Shown here: piece by piece, positions 1-11,075 of the stretch
Numbering within the stretch: the first letter of the stretch is position 1
Layout: each line of letters begins with the position of its first letter
Source: Ottelia alismoides
Taxonomy: Eukaryota > Streptophyta > Magnoliopsida > Alismatales > Hydrocharitaceae
Assembly: GCA_037367405.1 (NCBI GenBank)
Contig: JAZKJV010011604.1
Location: 434,001 to 498,000, forward strand
Length of the DNA: 64,000 nt
Direction: 5' to 3'
Notes under the pieces: generated by a model
The model's input: the letters and a program-made list of their open reading frames with translations, nothing else
What the model was told of the DNA's origin: nothing
Databases searched by the model: none
Made by a program: the position numbers and the translations under genes

Positions 1-10
1 GACTCACAGG

Positions 11-1040
11 ATGGTCCTTGACCACATCATCTCCAATAGGGGCATGGAGGTGGATCCATCCAAGGTGGATATCATCAAGAAACTCAATCCACCATCCAAT
101 TTGCGACAGCTACGGTCTTTTCTTTGTCATGTCGATTTCTACCGGTGGTTTATACAGGACTTCATTCGGATTTCCCAACCACTTACTGATCTACTGACAA
201 AAGACACCGATTTGATTGTAGATGATGTGTCTTGTCTCATTTAATTTTCTCAAGGGATTAGTTTTTTAGTCTCCTATCCTTCAGCCACCTGATTGGTCTC
301 TCATATTCGAGACCATGATGGACGCTTCTGATTTTACCATAGGGGTTGTACTTAGACAGAGGATGGATGGATTGCCGTTTGCCATTCACTACGCTAGCCG
401 TACTTTAGATGCCACTCAGCAGAACTACACCGTGATTAAGAAGGAGATACCAGCCGTAGTCTTTGCTTTAGATAAGCTTCGATCTTACATTATTGGATTT
501 AGAGTGACTATCTATACATATCATACCTCCATCTACTACCTTATGGCTGAGAAGGATGTCAAAGCTATATTGACCAGATGGATCCTTCTACTCAAGGAGT
601 TTGACATAGAGATTAAGGATAAACCTGGAGTCAAGAATGTGATGGCGGTTCATGTCTCCTGCTTAGAGAACCTTGAGGATTCTGATCAGATCACACCTAT
701 CATGGAGACTTTCCCAGACGAGGCGATTCTTTCTATCACCTTTCCTCCATGGTATGCTGATAATGTGAACTATCTTGTCACAAAGAAAGTTCCAAAAGGT
801 TGGCCTAGAAAGCGACTTAAGACCTTCATCATGAAGTCCAAGTCATACCATTGGGAGGATCCCACCCTTTACCATGAAGGGGGGATAGTGTATGGCATCA
901 TTGTATTCCTCAAGAGGAGCACCACTGCATCCTCACCTACAAACACAAACTTGAGGCAAGAGGACATCACTCTGGCAGACGAACAACAAAGAAAGTTCTA
1001 CAATCCGGCCTTTGGTGGCCTACCCTCTAGATTAAGATGA
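11..1040 (+). pseudogene. Athila pol remnant: RT C-terminus and RNase H
   Basis: The first piece (11-244) is the end of reverse transcriptase, with the [17 protein letters not shown] region (here [13 protein letters not shown]) and the LRQLRSFL motif. The reading frame is then lost near 241-300 and resumes at 315 as RNase H. There MMDASDF holds the first catalytic Asp and the region TVIKKEIPAVVFALDK holds the Glu. The second Asp position is changed, reading YTYHTS where elements 2 and 3 read YTDHT. The piece runs on into the linker before integrase and stops at 1038-1040. It is clearly dead: a frameshift, in-frame stops and a lost catalytic Asp. Order and similarity to element 3 (49321-50340) are unambiguous. 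Confidence 0.88.
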
Positions 1041-2024
1041 ATTCGTGAAGAGATGCACTGATTGTCAAAGGATGGGCACTTGTGGACAGCGTGATATGAT
1101 GTCGATGTAGTCCATTCATTTTTGTTAGGTTTTTGATGCATGGGGCATCGATTTCATGGGTCCATTCTCTAAGAGTCAAGGGTTTGAGTACATTCTACTT
1201 GCTGTGGATTATGTGAGTTGTTGGGTTGAAGCCATCCCTGCCCGAGCCACAAATGCTAATATTATTTGCAAATTTTTGAGGAAGAATATAATTTCACAGT
1301 TCGGGGTACCTGAAGTCTGGATTTCAAATAGGGGAACTCATTTTATCAACAACAAGGTAAGGTCCCTTGCTAACGAGTTCAGCATTGACCATAGAGTTTC
1401 CACTCCATATAACCCTCAGACTAATGGTCCTGCTGAAGTATCGAATAGGGAGATCAAGATGATAATGCAAAAATTTCTCCACCCAAACTGAAAGGATTGG
1501 TCACTACTTTTGGAGTCTGTCTTGTAGGCATATAGGACTTCCTTAAAGAAACCTTCGGCCACATCTCCCTTTTGGCTCGTTTATGGCAAGCCATTCCACT
1601 TACGAGTGGAAATCAAGCACAAGCCACAATGGGCAGTTACAAAGCTATTATTGGATCTCAAGATTTTAAGAGATCAAAGGAAAGCAGAATTGGTAGCCTT
1701 AGAGGAGTTCAGAGACACAACCTTCTCAAGTAGCCTACAATATAAGGATAGAGTAAAGATATGGCATGATTCTCATATCAACCATAAAGAGTTTGAGTCG
1801 AATCAGAGAGTATGGATATTTGATCAAGGTTGAGTTTATTTCCATGGAAATTACAAAGCAAGTGGAAAGGACCATACTTGGTCAGAAAGGTGCACGACAA
1901 TGTAAGCATTGATATATCTGAATTGTCATCTGATTCCACCTTTCGAATTAATGGACATCGCCTGAAGCCATATCTTGATCATGATCCGCTGATTTTTGAT
2001 GTTGACCCTATTCGTTTTGTATGA
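1024..2024 (+). pseudogene. Athila integrase remnant
   Basis: The CTDCQRMGTCG zinc-finger half is readable around 1050-1085. It is followed by the integrase core (WGIDFMGPF near 1141, then 1156-1491) and a C-terminal part in pieces at 1606-1833 and 1830-2024. The first Asp of the core is kept, but the second motif reads ISNRG where the intact family has ISDGG, so the catalytic Asp is lost. In-frame stops occur around 1108, 1126 and 1489, and the frame shifts near 1830. The last piece ends with the same LKPYLDHDPLIFDV-type tail as the other copies, so the coding end is placed at 2024. Confidence 0.85.
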
Positions 2025-4107
2025 TATGTAAACTTTGACTCACATCATGTGCATCTCATACCTGATTATCACTTCTTCTTCGCAGCTGTATAGATCCAGA
2101 TTGTCCATATCATACATTTTTTTGTCTGGTACATCATCTTTATCTTATGATTATGCTATACTTTGGGGACACTTTGTCCTAAGTATGGGGGAGTATCAGA
2201 CCTGTGATTATTCATTTGATTCTATTGACCTCTATTTTGCAGCCTATACTTAGGGTTATTTTACCCTAAGTATAGGTGAGGTAACACTTGTACACCATAT
2301 TCTTCGGTTTTTCCCTTGTGTACAGTCTTCGATACTTAAGATTACTTGATCCTAAGTATAGGGGGATCACTAATTCCTATTCATTACATTATTTAATTCG
2401 TTGTTGTATTATAGCATTCTTTTCACTTCCCCATACTCAGTATGAGTTACGTCTTCTTTCATCGCTCATTAATCACTCCGTAGAAATCGTTCGAGCTAAG
2501 TATAGGGGGATGCCGTAAATATTGTATATATACTTTAGTCATAACTATTACTTTGTGTGTGTTAATAATATGGCTAAAATCACAAAAATTTTAAAATTTT
2601 CTCTTACATAAATGTTTGTAAACTCTTTTGTAAAATGTTCGTAATTATTTCTAAAAATTATTTGTAAAAATATTTGTAAAATTAATTTTGTACAAATGAT
2701 TTGTAAAATGTTTGTAAAAATTACTTTCTTTGTAAAATTTTTGTAAATATTTTTGTATCAAAATTATGTATATAGTACAAAATTATTGGAAAATATTTGA
2801 AAATAAAAATTTGCAAAATTTGTTTGTAAATGTTTGTAAAAATATTTTGCAAAATTTTTCATTCTTGTATGAAAAAACTCCATAGAAATTTGCATTTTTT
2901 GAAAATTTTCACAAAAATAGTTTTTATATATACTTGCTTGTATATTCTTCTGAATCATGGTTGATATTTAAACTAGTCTGGAATTAAATTGAAAAATAGA
3001 GCTTGGTTAAGACCATAATCCACTAAACCTCAGAGGAACCGTATAGGATTTGGGGTTAAGACTTTTCAGGTCCATAGTAACTTAATTCTTTAAGTCCACT
3101 AGGCTATGTTCACATGTCATCTTGATGATCCTAAGTAGAACACTTAACAACGCGCACATGACTCTCAGAGACAATGGCTTCACTTGGACATGCACCTTAC
3201 ACGTAGCTCAACATGGATGAGGTGATGAGGAGGTAGAATCCTTTGGCTTGGAGTAGAATACGAGGGTAGTATTGCTAGCAGGAACCTCTCGTCTTCCACT
3301 ACAAAGGGATGTGCGCCTCAACCTGATCTAGTGGCACTGAGATCTAAAGATAGGAGTTTGTGGGTTGCAATAATGCTTCAAAAGATGGATAGTCTACTAG
3401 CTCAAGAAGAAAAACTCCTTATGTATATGTTGCACTGTGTAAATATGTAGTACATATGCACATTTGAAAAAAAAGTGCAAAATCAAGAAAAACTCCAAAA
3501 AAGGGGGACAAGCCTGATTGAAATAAAATGCTGAAGGAGTGTATATAGTGAATAAGCAAAGATTATGTATTCCGTCATCTCATCTCATGGAAGCTTGCAG
3601 CTGGAGACTTAGCTTCACTGGTTAAGTTCCAAAGGATATATGTCTACACTGGTCACAGTACATTCTCTTCTTTCCCCCGATTCTTGAGCTAGTTGTACTT
3701 GAACTTAGAATGGAATACCCCACTCCTCAAGGAAAGAGCTGCTGCATTGGGGGATTAGAGTAACCTTGTTGAGGGATGTTGTTTCTTTGCCATTTCTAAG
3801 GTGGGGAGCTACATATCACTTACACAGTACAAGTAAAGATTCATATTCATTAGAGTTTACATATGTAGACTTGTTCTGACCTAGATATTGAGAAGTCCTG
3901 ACAATAGAACTGTGGTACTTGAAGGCTGCTGAGTCTTAAACCTACTTTCCAATCAGGTCCGCCAAACTAATAATCCAAAGATTTGACTGAGATCCATACA
4001 TCAATTTAATGAATATAAGTTTAATAATCAGCTTTGATTCTTCCTTTTTCTTTTCTTCTTTATCACTTCTTTTTTAAATAAGTGTTTGCTAAGGGACTAG
4101 CAAAGGT
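2025..4107 (+). other. Non-coding 3' region of Athila element 1
   Basis: No ORF here resembles a protein, and there is no env-like gene. The first 500 bp carry three stem-loops with CCTAAGTATAGG-type arms (see separate entry). Next is a very AT-rich stretch (2560-2960) full of tttgtaaa phrases. From about 2965 to 4107 the sequence is recognisably the same as 52270-53410 of element 3 and the reverse complement of 11076-12220 in element 2, for example the phrase tttaaactagtctggaatta. Conservation of a non-coding block in three copies of different age suggests a role in the RNA or in reverse transcription, but that is inference. Confidence 0.7.
2156..2510 (+). repeat. Three stem-loops plus a fourth polypurine-tract-like site (element 1)
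   Basis: Stem-loops lie at 2156-2188 (arms ctatacttt/aagtatgg, imperfect), 2243-2276 (arms CCTATACTTAGGG and CCCTAAGTATAGG, 13 bp perfect) and 2331-2360 (arms atacttaagat/atcctaagtat, one mismatch). The first and third right arms run into a G tract; the second ends in gg then tgag. A fourth copy of the right arm without a partner is at 2496-2510. The right arm plus G tract copies the true polypurine tract at 4108-4120. The same three-hairpin order exists in elements 2 and 3. Confidence 0.8.
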
Positions 4108-4120
4108 AAAGTATAGGGGA
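4108..4120 (+). promoter_or_regulatory. Polypurine tract of element 1
   Basis: The purine-rich aaagtatagggga lies immediately left of the LTR start TGATGAAT. It is the expected primer for plus-strand DNA synthesis. The same motif with a longer G run precedes the 3' LTRs of elements 2 and 3. Confidence 0.85.
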
Positions 4121-7100
4121 TGATGAATCTACGATTCTCATTCTTTATTCTTTTATCTTAGCTTTATCTCTTAGCAAAACCACATGTAATTACATGTAAA
4201 TACAATGAATTAACTTTTTACGTGCCTTTGTTAATAGTACATTATTAACACCTATTTCTCAAAAATAAAAGAATAAAGAGAAAAGAAAAAGAAATATGTA
4301 TTTAGTATAAATACGGAGTGACCCAAACTCCAACAGAAGGTCAAATCTTTACCTGATCGTAAAAGAATAAGTAGAGAGAGATAAGGGTACACTATGTATT
4401 GTACAGATTACCTATATTTGTACATATATTTATTTTTTCTTATTTTTTGAAAATAATATTATTTTAAACACTTTTATAAAGTCCTAATAATAATATAAAA
4501 ATAAATAAAAATCATAAAAACAAAATAAAAATAAGATTAAAATCAAACAACTCATTCTACAGAGGTCACACGATATATATGTATTCTCTACCTATTTATT
4601 TAATACCTTTATCTAAATTATAAAAATAAATAAAAATCATTTTATACCCATAAAATCAATGTTTAAATAAATAACATATATAATAAAAAGATTTTTTATA
4701 AAAAATATTAAAATAATACATGTACATAATACATAGGTATAATATACCCGTACATAACATAGTATAATGTATATATATCCTATTTTTATTTTTCATAAAA
4801 ATAATTAAAATTCAGAGAAAATAGGTTATAAAATAAAAAAAACATTTTTAATTTTATTCATTTTTTATTTTAAAACCAATTATTATTTAATTTGTAGTTA
4901 TTTTTATTTATATCCCTATTTTGTCTTCTAACATATTCTGTCTGTTTCTTCAGACTCGTCTGATTGGTCCACTCGGATTCATTGACCAAGGTCAAAATGT
5001 CCCTTACCTCATTCCTTTTTCGTCGAACAAGTTTCACACCAATTTCTCTCTATTTCTACGACCTGGCCCGAATGATTTATCCCTCCATCTTTTGCTTTGA
5101 TTGACCACCTCATATCCCTAATCTTCGCCTGAACATTATCCTTAGGATCCGTGCCTTTGTTCACATGCTCCCATTCAATCTATCTCTAACCTAGGATGCC
5201 TATAAAGACCCCTGTGCCACCTCCCTTTACTGCATCTTCGACTGCTCCACCGTCCCGTTGCGCCCAGCCATCTCTTTTTAGAGTGACAATTGAGAGAGGG
5301 AGAGGTTGTGGGTAGCATTTGGAGTTGAGCGCCCTAGGTCCGGTGACACCTTTGTCTAGCTCCATCACAAGCCTATGGTCACTCCATCCATTGAGGCCAT
5401 CACCTTAGAGGACTTCATTCTCCAACCTAGGCGACAACAAAACTTCATAGGTAACATCTTGAGCTTCCATTTCCCATCTTAAGTCTCACATCCACGATCA
5501 TCCCATCTGGCGCACCCACACTCCGTTCCATATCTGCCACTCCGCTCAGAGGAACATACATCACACCCGACTCACGTTCCGCTTCTCCATCAGGCTCCGC
5601 AATCTGATCACCAGTATAACCACCGGGTTGGAACGAAGCTCAAGTTGATTCCTCCCCAGTTACTAGACATGAACCATTCACCTACCCCCTCCTCTGCTAA
5701 CATTGGTTTCATCCTAATAACCCGTGGCCATAGATCTCTCTCTCTCCGAGCACTCATTTACTTTTGCAAAACTAGGTGTACGACCTCCTCCCAGGGGGTA
5801 TTTCACACTTGCATCTCAACTCGGACGCTCCTGCTTGCCACACCTCTCCAAGACCTTCTCCTTGGCCATGGACCCTTCTGAGCACCTTTACCACTGCGGA
5901 TTGCCATCGGCTATCTTTCTCCCATCTTAGCAGCCTCACGGGACGCTAGACCAACATATACTCACTGATCGAAACTCGCCAAAGGAGAGTTCTTCACATA
6001 TTCGTCCAGGTGTTGTTCCACTTGTTGGATCCAGACTCCCCTCCTAGTTTTAATCTCCACCGTTTACCATCGAGGGGTCTGGATCATTGGATCCATTTGA
6101 GGATCGCGCTAGCACCATACATTGTTGAAGGGGCATACACTAATCCTGATCGCCCATCATAAGTAGACTGCTCCTGACTGTTGGATAACACATAATAAGG
6201 GATAAATTTTACTTTAGTCCCTTCTTTGTTTTGTATTTTTTGTCCAGTTCTGTAAATATATGTCATATTTTAATCTAATTCGGATAATTTGCTTAGAGGA
6301 TCTCTTACTTTGCTTATTTGCATTTTAGTCCTGTCGAGTCTGAGTTGCATATGCTCCCACGTGTTTGTTGGGTTATTTGTAGTTCTTGTAATGAACTCTT
6401 TCCCTATTATGAAATGAATTTCATGTTTTGATATTTGCATTTATACCCTTGTGTATCTGGATCACATGTGGCACATGCATTTCTTGGATGAATTGCAGAT
6501 TTGGCCTTGGAACTTTAACTTTTGTTGTCTGTTTTGTCCTACTAGCTAGAATACTTACGTTTTGGTCTCTGTGAGCCCTATTTAACTTCTTGTGTTACAT
6601 TGGATGAAATAAATAATAAATGGACTTTAAAAATTACATAAAAATTACTTAAAGCTACTACTAGTGTGTAATATTTATGGTTATTTTTATATCTTAATTT
6701 GCATGCATTTTATGTTATTAAAAATTTGAAAATCTCTAAAAAATGCCATGTTTGAGTTATAAATCATAAAATTTTGAAAAAGTCTTGAAAATTCTACAAA
6801 AATTCATGTAGATGTATTTTGTTGTCTTTTGTTTCGAGTATTAATTTTGCATGGAAATTCCTTACAAAAATCCTAAAAATTACAAAACAATAAAAATCTA
6901 ATAAAAATTATAAAATCAAAGAAAATCCAAAAAATGTGTTTTCAGTTTTTTTGAGGGTTTTTATTCATATTTTATATAAAATTATCATCCAAGAATATTG
7001 GGCACTTTAAATATTTCTAATTTGTAAAATATTCCAGGATGGCACTGTTTTGTGTTTTTATCCCTGTTTGATTTTTAGAAAATCATAAAACCATTTAAAA

Positions 7101-7499
7101 ACCCAGAAAAATATCAAAAAAATTTTAAAACCTATAAAAGCAAACAATATTTTTACTTTGATTTTCTGAGGATTTAGACTATTTTTATAAATACAAAAAG
7201 AGTGTTGTATGTGTCTTTTATTTCTTGTGCTCATTTGGGTTTTATTGAAAACTAAAATTTTGAAAAATTAACAACCACTAAAAATGCTTTTCTTTTAGAG
7301 ATCCAACTACTTAGATTTTAAATCATGCTTCTTGTGTTCGACCTTGATTGTTATACCAGGTAAATAAAATAGCAGACTGCTTACATTCATTGATTGATTT
7401 TCATTAGTGGTTGATTTTCTTGTTGACCGATTGGATTGACTAAGGACAGCGACATTTGATAGTTAGTCCACCTCAGTCTATTGTAAATCTTGGTCATCA
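4121..7499 (+). repeat. 3' LTR of Athila element 1
   Basis: The LTR starts with TGATGAAT after the polypurine tract and ends with tggtcatca before foreign sequence. Its length, 3379 bp, fits the 3.2-3.7 kb LTRs of elements 2 and 3. Layout matches too: an AT-rich first kilobase (U3), a GC-richer central part with a promoter (see next entry), then an AT-rich U5 with the shared phrase ttcgaccttgattgttataccaggt near the end. Small ORFs in the central part (for example 5645-5881) have no recognisable product and I treat them as chance. Confidence 0.85.
4982..5207 (+). promoter_or_regulatory. LTR promoter of element 1: inverted W-box pair and TATA box
   Basis: TTGACCAAGGTCAA at 4982-4995 is two W-box cores (TTGAC, the WRKY factor site) facing each other. 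It lies a little downstream of attggtccac, an inverted CCAAT motif. A TATA box, TATAAAG, is at 5201-5207. The same arrangement, with the W-box pair about 200 bp before TATAAAG, is found in both LTRs of elements 2 and 3. Confidence 0.65.
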
Positions 7500-7546
7500 G
7501 CAAGTCATCCTAGGTTTATGCATAATATCTGAAACCTATGGCCTAA

Positions 7547-7559
7547 GGCTTTGATACCA
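7547..7559 (-). promoter_or_regulatory. Primer binding site of a minus-strand copia-like element
   Basis: On the minus strand TGGTATCAAAGCC follows the LTR end by two bases. It is one base different from the initiator tRNA-Met site TGGTATCAGAGCC that is usual for Ty1/copia. Only about 50 bp of the element's leader remains to the left before element 1 begins. Confidence 0.75.
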
Positions 7560-7561
7560 AA

Positions 7562-7831
7562 TGACAGATATGGGGAAATCCTTAAGCGCATCACGGAAGA
7601 GTGAGGATTGCATTGAATACGATCGAAAGCGACTAGCTGACTAGTTGCTCTAGGCAGCAGAATTGAAGAAAATTCAATCCAATGAAATCACATGATCCAA
7701 AAATACTTCTCGGATATATTCATCTAAACCACAAACAAGTATTAGGGTTACCCCTTGAAGCGTGGTTGCGATCGAGTTTATAAATGAAGAGACCGCCTTT
7801 CTCAAGTCCGATCCGACGGAGGAGACGCTTA
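7562..7831 (-). repeat. Copia-like LTR, U5 end (split by element 2)
   Basis: This is the last 270 bp of a minus-strand LTR whose other part is at 24447-26804. The boundary is set by TG at 7562 (CA on the minus strand) next to the primer binding site. The minus-strand ORF at 7674-7928 crosses the insertion joint and is not a gene. Joining the two parts gives an LTR of about 2.6 kb. Confidence 0.7.
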
Positions 7832-10800
7832 TGATCGAAAAACTCACGTGATACGGGTAAAGGTAAAAATAAGGGTCGTTGCGACCAGAATCTCGAAGCT
7901 CAATCAACAAGAAAAGTAAGACCACCAAATAGAGTAATCAATCAATAAAATCAAATAGTGGTCTCGCTATTTTTATTTAACCTGGTATAGCGACTAGGGT
8001 CGAACTCAAGGAGCACGGGTTGGCCAAAGGCCTACGAAGTAGTGGAAAATCAAATAAAGAGAAGAAAGCATTTTGGTGGATTTTTATGGGTTTTTAAATT
8101 TTTTGTGATTTTTAATTATGAAGAAAATGAAAAAGAAAGTCAAAAAGTCACAATCAACTATTTACTTAACACCACAAAAAGGAAAATTACGATAAAAATA
8201 TTTTTGGGTTTTATAATTTTTCATGTGTTTTTGGTAATTTTCTCAGATTTTATGATTTTTAATTAATTTTCTAAAAATGAGATAAGGTAGAAAACTGAAA
8301 CTACTGTGCAGCCAGATTTGAAAGGTTATTTAAAAATCTAAAAATAGCCTCTAAAAATCTGAAGACAATTTTATTACAAACTACAAATAAAATCCTAACT
8401 ACATAAGACGAAATTGTATTTTTTAAATTTTTAAGAATTTTTAATGATTTTATAAGGTTTTTAGGGTTTTTCAATTTTTAGAGGTTTTATAAATCCAAAT
8501 GCAGCAAAATTTGAACTGAAGCAAGAAGACAGCAAAAAAACAGACACTAATTTTTTTAGAATTTTTATAGGGTTTTTAATATTTTTAATTGATTTTAAAA
8601 TGTAGACAGTAGAAAAATAGAGGTTTTTGAGTTTTAAAAATAGAAAATCAGAGCAAAAATGTCCCAATAAATTATTGAAATTTTTACACAGTGGTAGGGG
8701 CCTCATGTCCAAATTTCAATAGATTTGAAGTTGATTTGATACTTTATTCAACCAATAGAAAAGGCATAGCACACGGGGACCAGAGTGCAAAGAAAACTAA
8801 TTCCAGGGGCTTAAATGTAACACGTGCGAAAATTGTTGGGGGCTCAATGTAAATTTCGCATCAAATTCAGCACATGTCCTAATCCAGTACGCATAGGGGC
8901 ATAAATGCAAATATGTAAACTAAACTTTCAATTCATAACATTCCATAAACCCCGAGCCCATACATGCAAATAGCCCCAAAACTCACGTGACGAACACATG
9001 CACAACAATCAGCTCTAAGGTCCAAAGTTCTATTTATCCAAATTAAAAACTACATAAAATATTTACAGGACTGAAATGTAAATGCTAAACTAAGAAGGGC
9101 CTAAGTGATAATTACCCTTATTATTAAGATCCAACGGTCGAGGGGAGTCCACTTCAGATCGGACGACTATGGTTCACGGATACTCCTTCGACGATCGACG
9201 TCCCATACCATATCCTCAGATGGATCGGACGTCTACGGGCCTCCTGCAGATGGACGGTGGAGATCGAAACTGGCGGAGAGGCTCTATCGGATGGTTATGG
9301 AGGGTCCTGGAAGAACTAGTCGTCGGTGAACTTCGTCCGGTCGTTGTGCGCGGTGGGGACATCCTCCGATGTTGTTAGAATGGGGAAATCAAAGCTGAAG
9401 GTGGTCCGCAACTGCTGGTGGACTCTGATGAGGTCGGGAGCGACCAGAGTGCTCCGGCGACGAAGGAGACCTGGAGCTCATGTTCTTCCATGGTCGGGCC
9501 TTTAGATGAGGCTCCTTTGTCTTCAAACCTGCACACGAAGAAAGCTGGGTCGAGGCAAACTGCCTCCACCCGGTGTTGGGCGAAATGGGTGATCGGGGAA
9601 GTCGAAGCGATGCTCTCCGGCGAGCGGAAGTAGAGGAGAATTGTAACCCAGTTCCGGGGTGAACCCGGGTGGATGGATGGGCGAAGAAGGTGAATAGGAG
9701 TCTCGTGGCGATGATGGTGTGATCAGATGGGCAGGTGAATGATCGGAGCATCGGGGAATGGTCCGCGAAGGGCGGTGGTCGGAAAATGAAAGATCGAAAT
9801 CTACGGAGGTCTAAAGGATAACGAGTCTACTTGATGGTCGCATTCGTCTGGGCTAGAGGTCTGCTACCTCCTAGGGTCCTCGCCTCAATGGAGTGATGCC
9901 TCTAGAGGCTCGAGCTCGCCGGTGGCGCAGTGCGGCGATGTGGGTCGCTGGATCTAGGGCTAGAGCGCCTCGCTCCTCTCTACAACACTCCCTCAGGCCC
10001 GATGTCTCTCAAGGCAAGGGAATGGAGGTCACAGGGGTCAGAGACAGTGGCCGAAGATGAGTGAAATGGCGGCTGGAGGTGAAGCTTTATACATGCAGGG
10101 GTCCGAGAAGATGGGAGTCGGGTGCGCTAATCGAGGGTCTAACCCCTAAGAAAGATGACGGGCGTGAATCATGGATGTTTGCTCGACAATCGGAGCCCGA
10201 GGTTGGGATCGGCGAAGTCGGGTCGGCGCAAGGATCCGTGAGAAGTGGTCCAGGGGAGCTGTTGACCGGGGATCAACGTTCCCCCGTGGACCAATGATAA
10301 TTCAAGATTCAAAAAATATTTATAAATTAAATAAAAAATAGTAAATGATTTTTTTTCAAAATATTTTCAAAATAAAAAATGTTTCTTCTTTTGCGAATTA
10401 TTTTTTAGTGATTTTTATTCATTTTTTTGAAAAATAAAATAATGTATATACATAATATTATATTATATACATGTATAGATACATAGGTATTTTCAATTTT
10501 TATTTTTATTCTTTTATTTTTGTACAGTTATCCTAATTTTATATTTTATTTATTTACAACATAAAATTTGGAATATAAAATAATTTTTTTATTGTGCATT
10601 TACAAGGGTAAAATAAATAGATATAGGTACATGTGTACATGGTACATACAAGGGAAAGGAAGAAATTATTTCTTTTTATTTTTATTTTATTTTGCTTGTT
10701 TTTATTTTATTTTTAGAAATATTTACAAATTAATAGAAACCCATTTTTAATTTTATTTTTAATAAAATATATACATGAAGGGGGAAAATGTAAGGTGAAT

Positions 10801-11061
10801 AGCCCAATCTCTCTCTACTTGTTTTATTTTACGGTCAGTCCAATGCTTGATCCTCCCTTGGGTTCAGGTCACTCAATATTTATTCTAAATATTTCCCTCT
10901 TTTTTGTTATTTCTTTATTCTTTTATTTTTGCACAAAAACATGCTAATTATTGCTATTTACACAAAGCATGCAATTTGACAATTTATTATATTTACATGG
11001 TGTTTTGCAAAGATTTTTAGCTAAAATAAAAGAATAAAGAATGATATATGGGGATTCATCA
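7832..11061 (-). repeat. 3' LTR of Athila element 2
   Basis: The left copy of the LTR, 3230 bp, starts on the minus strand at 11061 (TGATGAATCCCC) next to the polypurine tract and ends at 7832. It matches the right copy throughout, with clearly more differences and small indels than the two LTRs of element 3, so element 2 is older. U3 is AT-rich (about 10300-11061), the promoter region and R are GC-rich (about 9120-10290), and U5 is AT-rich. ORFs in the GC-rich part (for example 9105-9329, 9389-9751, 10061-10297) have no recognisable product. Confidence 0.92.
10085..10277 (-). promoter_or_regulatory. LTR promoter (3' LTR copy) of element 2
   Basis: On the minus strand a W-box palindrome at 10277-10261 (one base off perfect in this copy) is followed 170-190 bp later by TATAAAG (10091-10085). 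The intact palindrome is in the 5' LTR copy at 23637-23653. Confidence 0.65.
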
Positions 11062-11075
11062 CCCCCCTATACTTT
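11062..11075 (-). promoter_or_regulatory. Polypurine tract of element 2
   Basis: On the minus strand aaagtatagggggg abuts the 3' LTR start. It is the plus-strand primer site and identical in design to that of element 3. Confidence 0.88.

Larger units (their letters stand above)
1..7499 (+). mobile_element. Athila-type Ty3/gypsy retrotransposon, element 1 (3' part)
   Basis: This is the right part of a long Ty3/gypsy element that begins outside the window. In order it shows degraded RT, RNase H and integrase (11-2024), a 2 kb non-coding region, a polypurine tract ending at 4120 and an LTR at 4121-7499. The pol fragments match those of elements 2 and 3 in this window, including the integrase stretch ending in NREIK and the chromodomain-free C-terminus, which points to the Athila lineage. 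The many stops and frameshifts make it the most decayed of the three copies. On its right the sequence passes into the leader of a minus-strand copia-like element, so it inserted there. The left LTR and therefore any target duplication lie outside the window. Confidence 0.88.
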
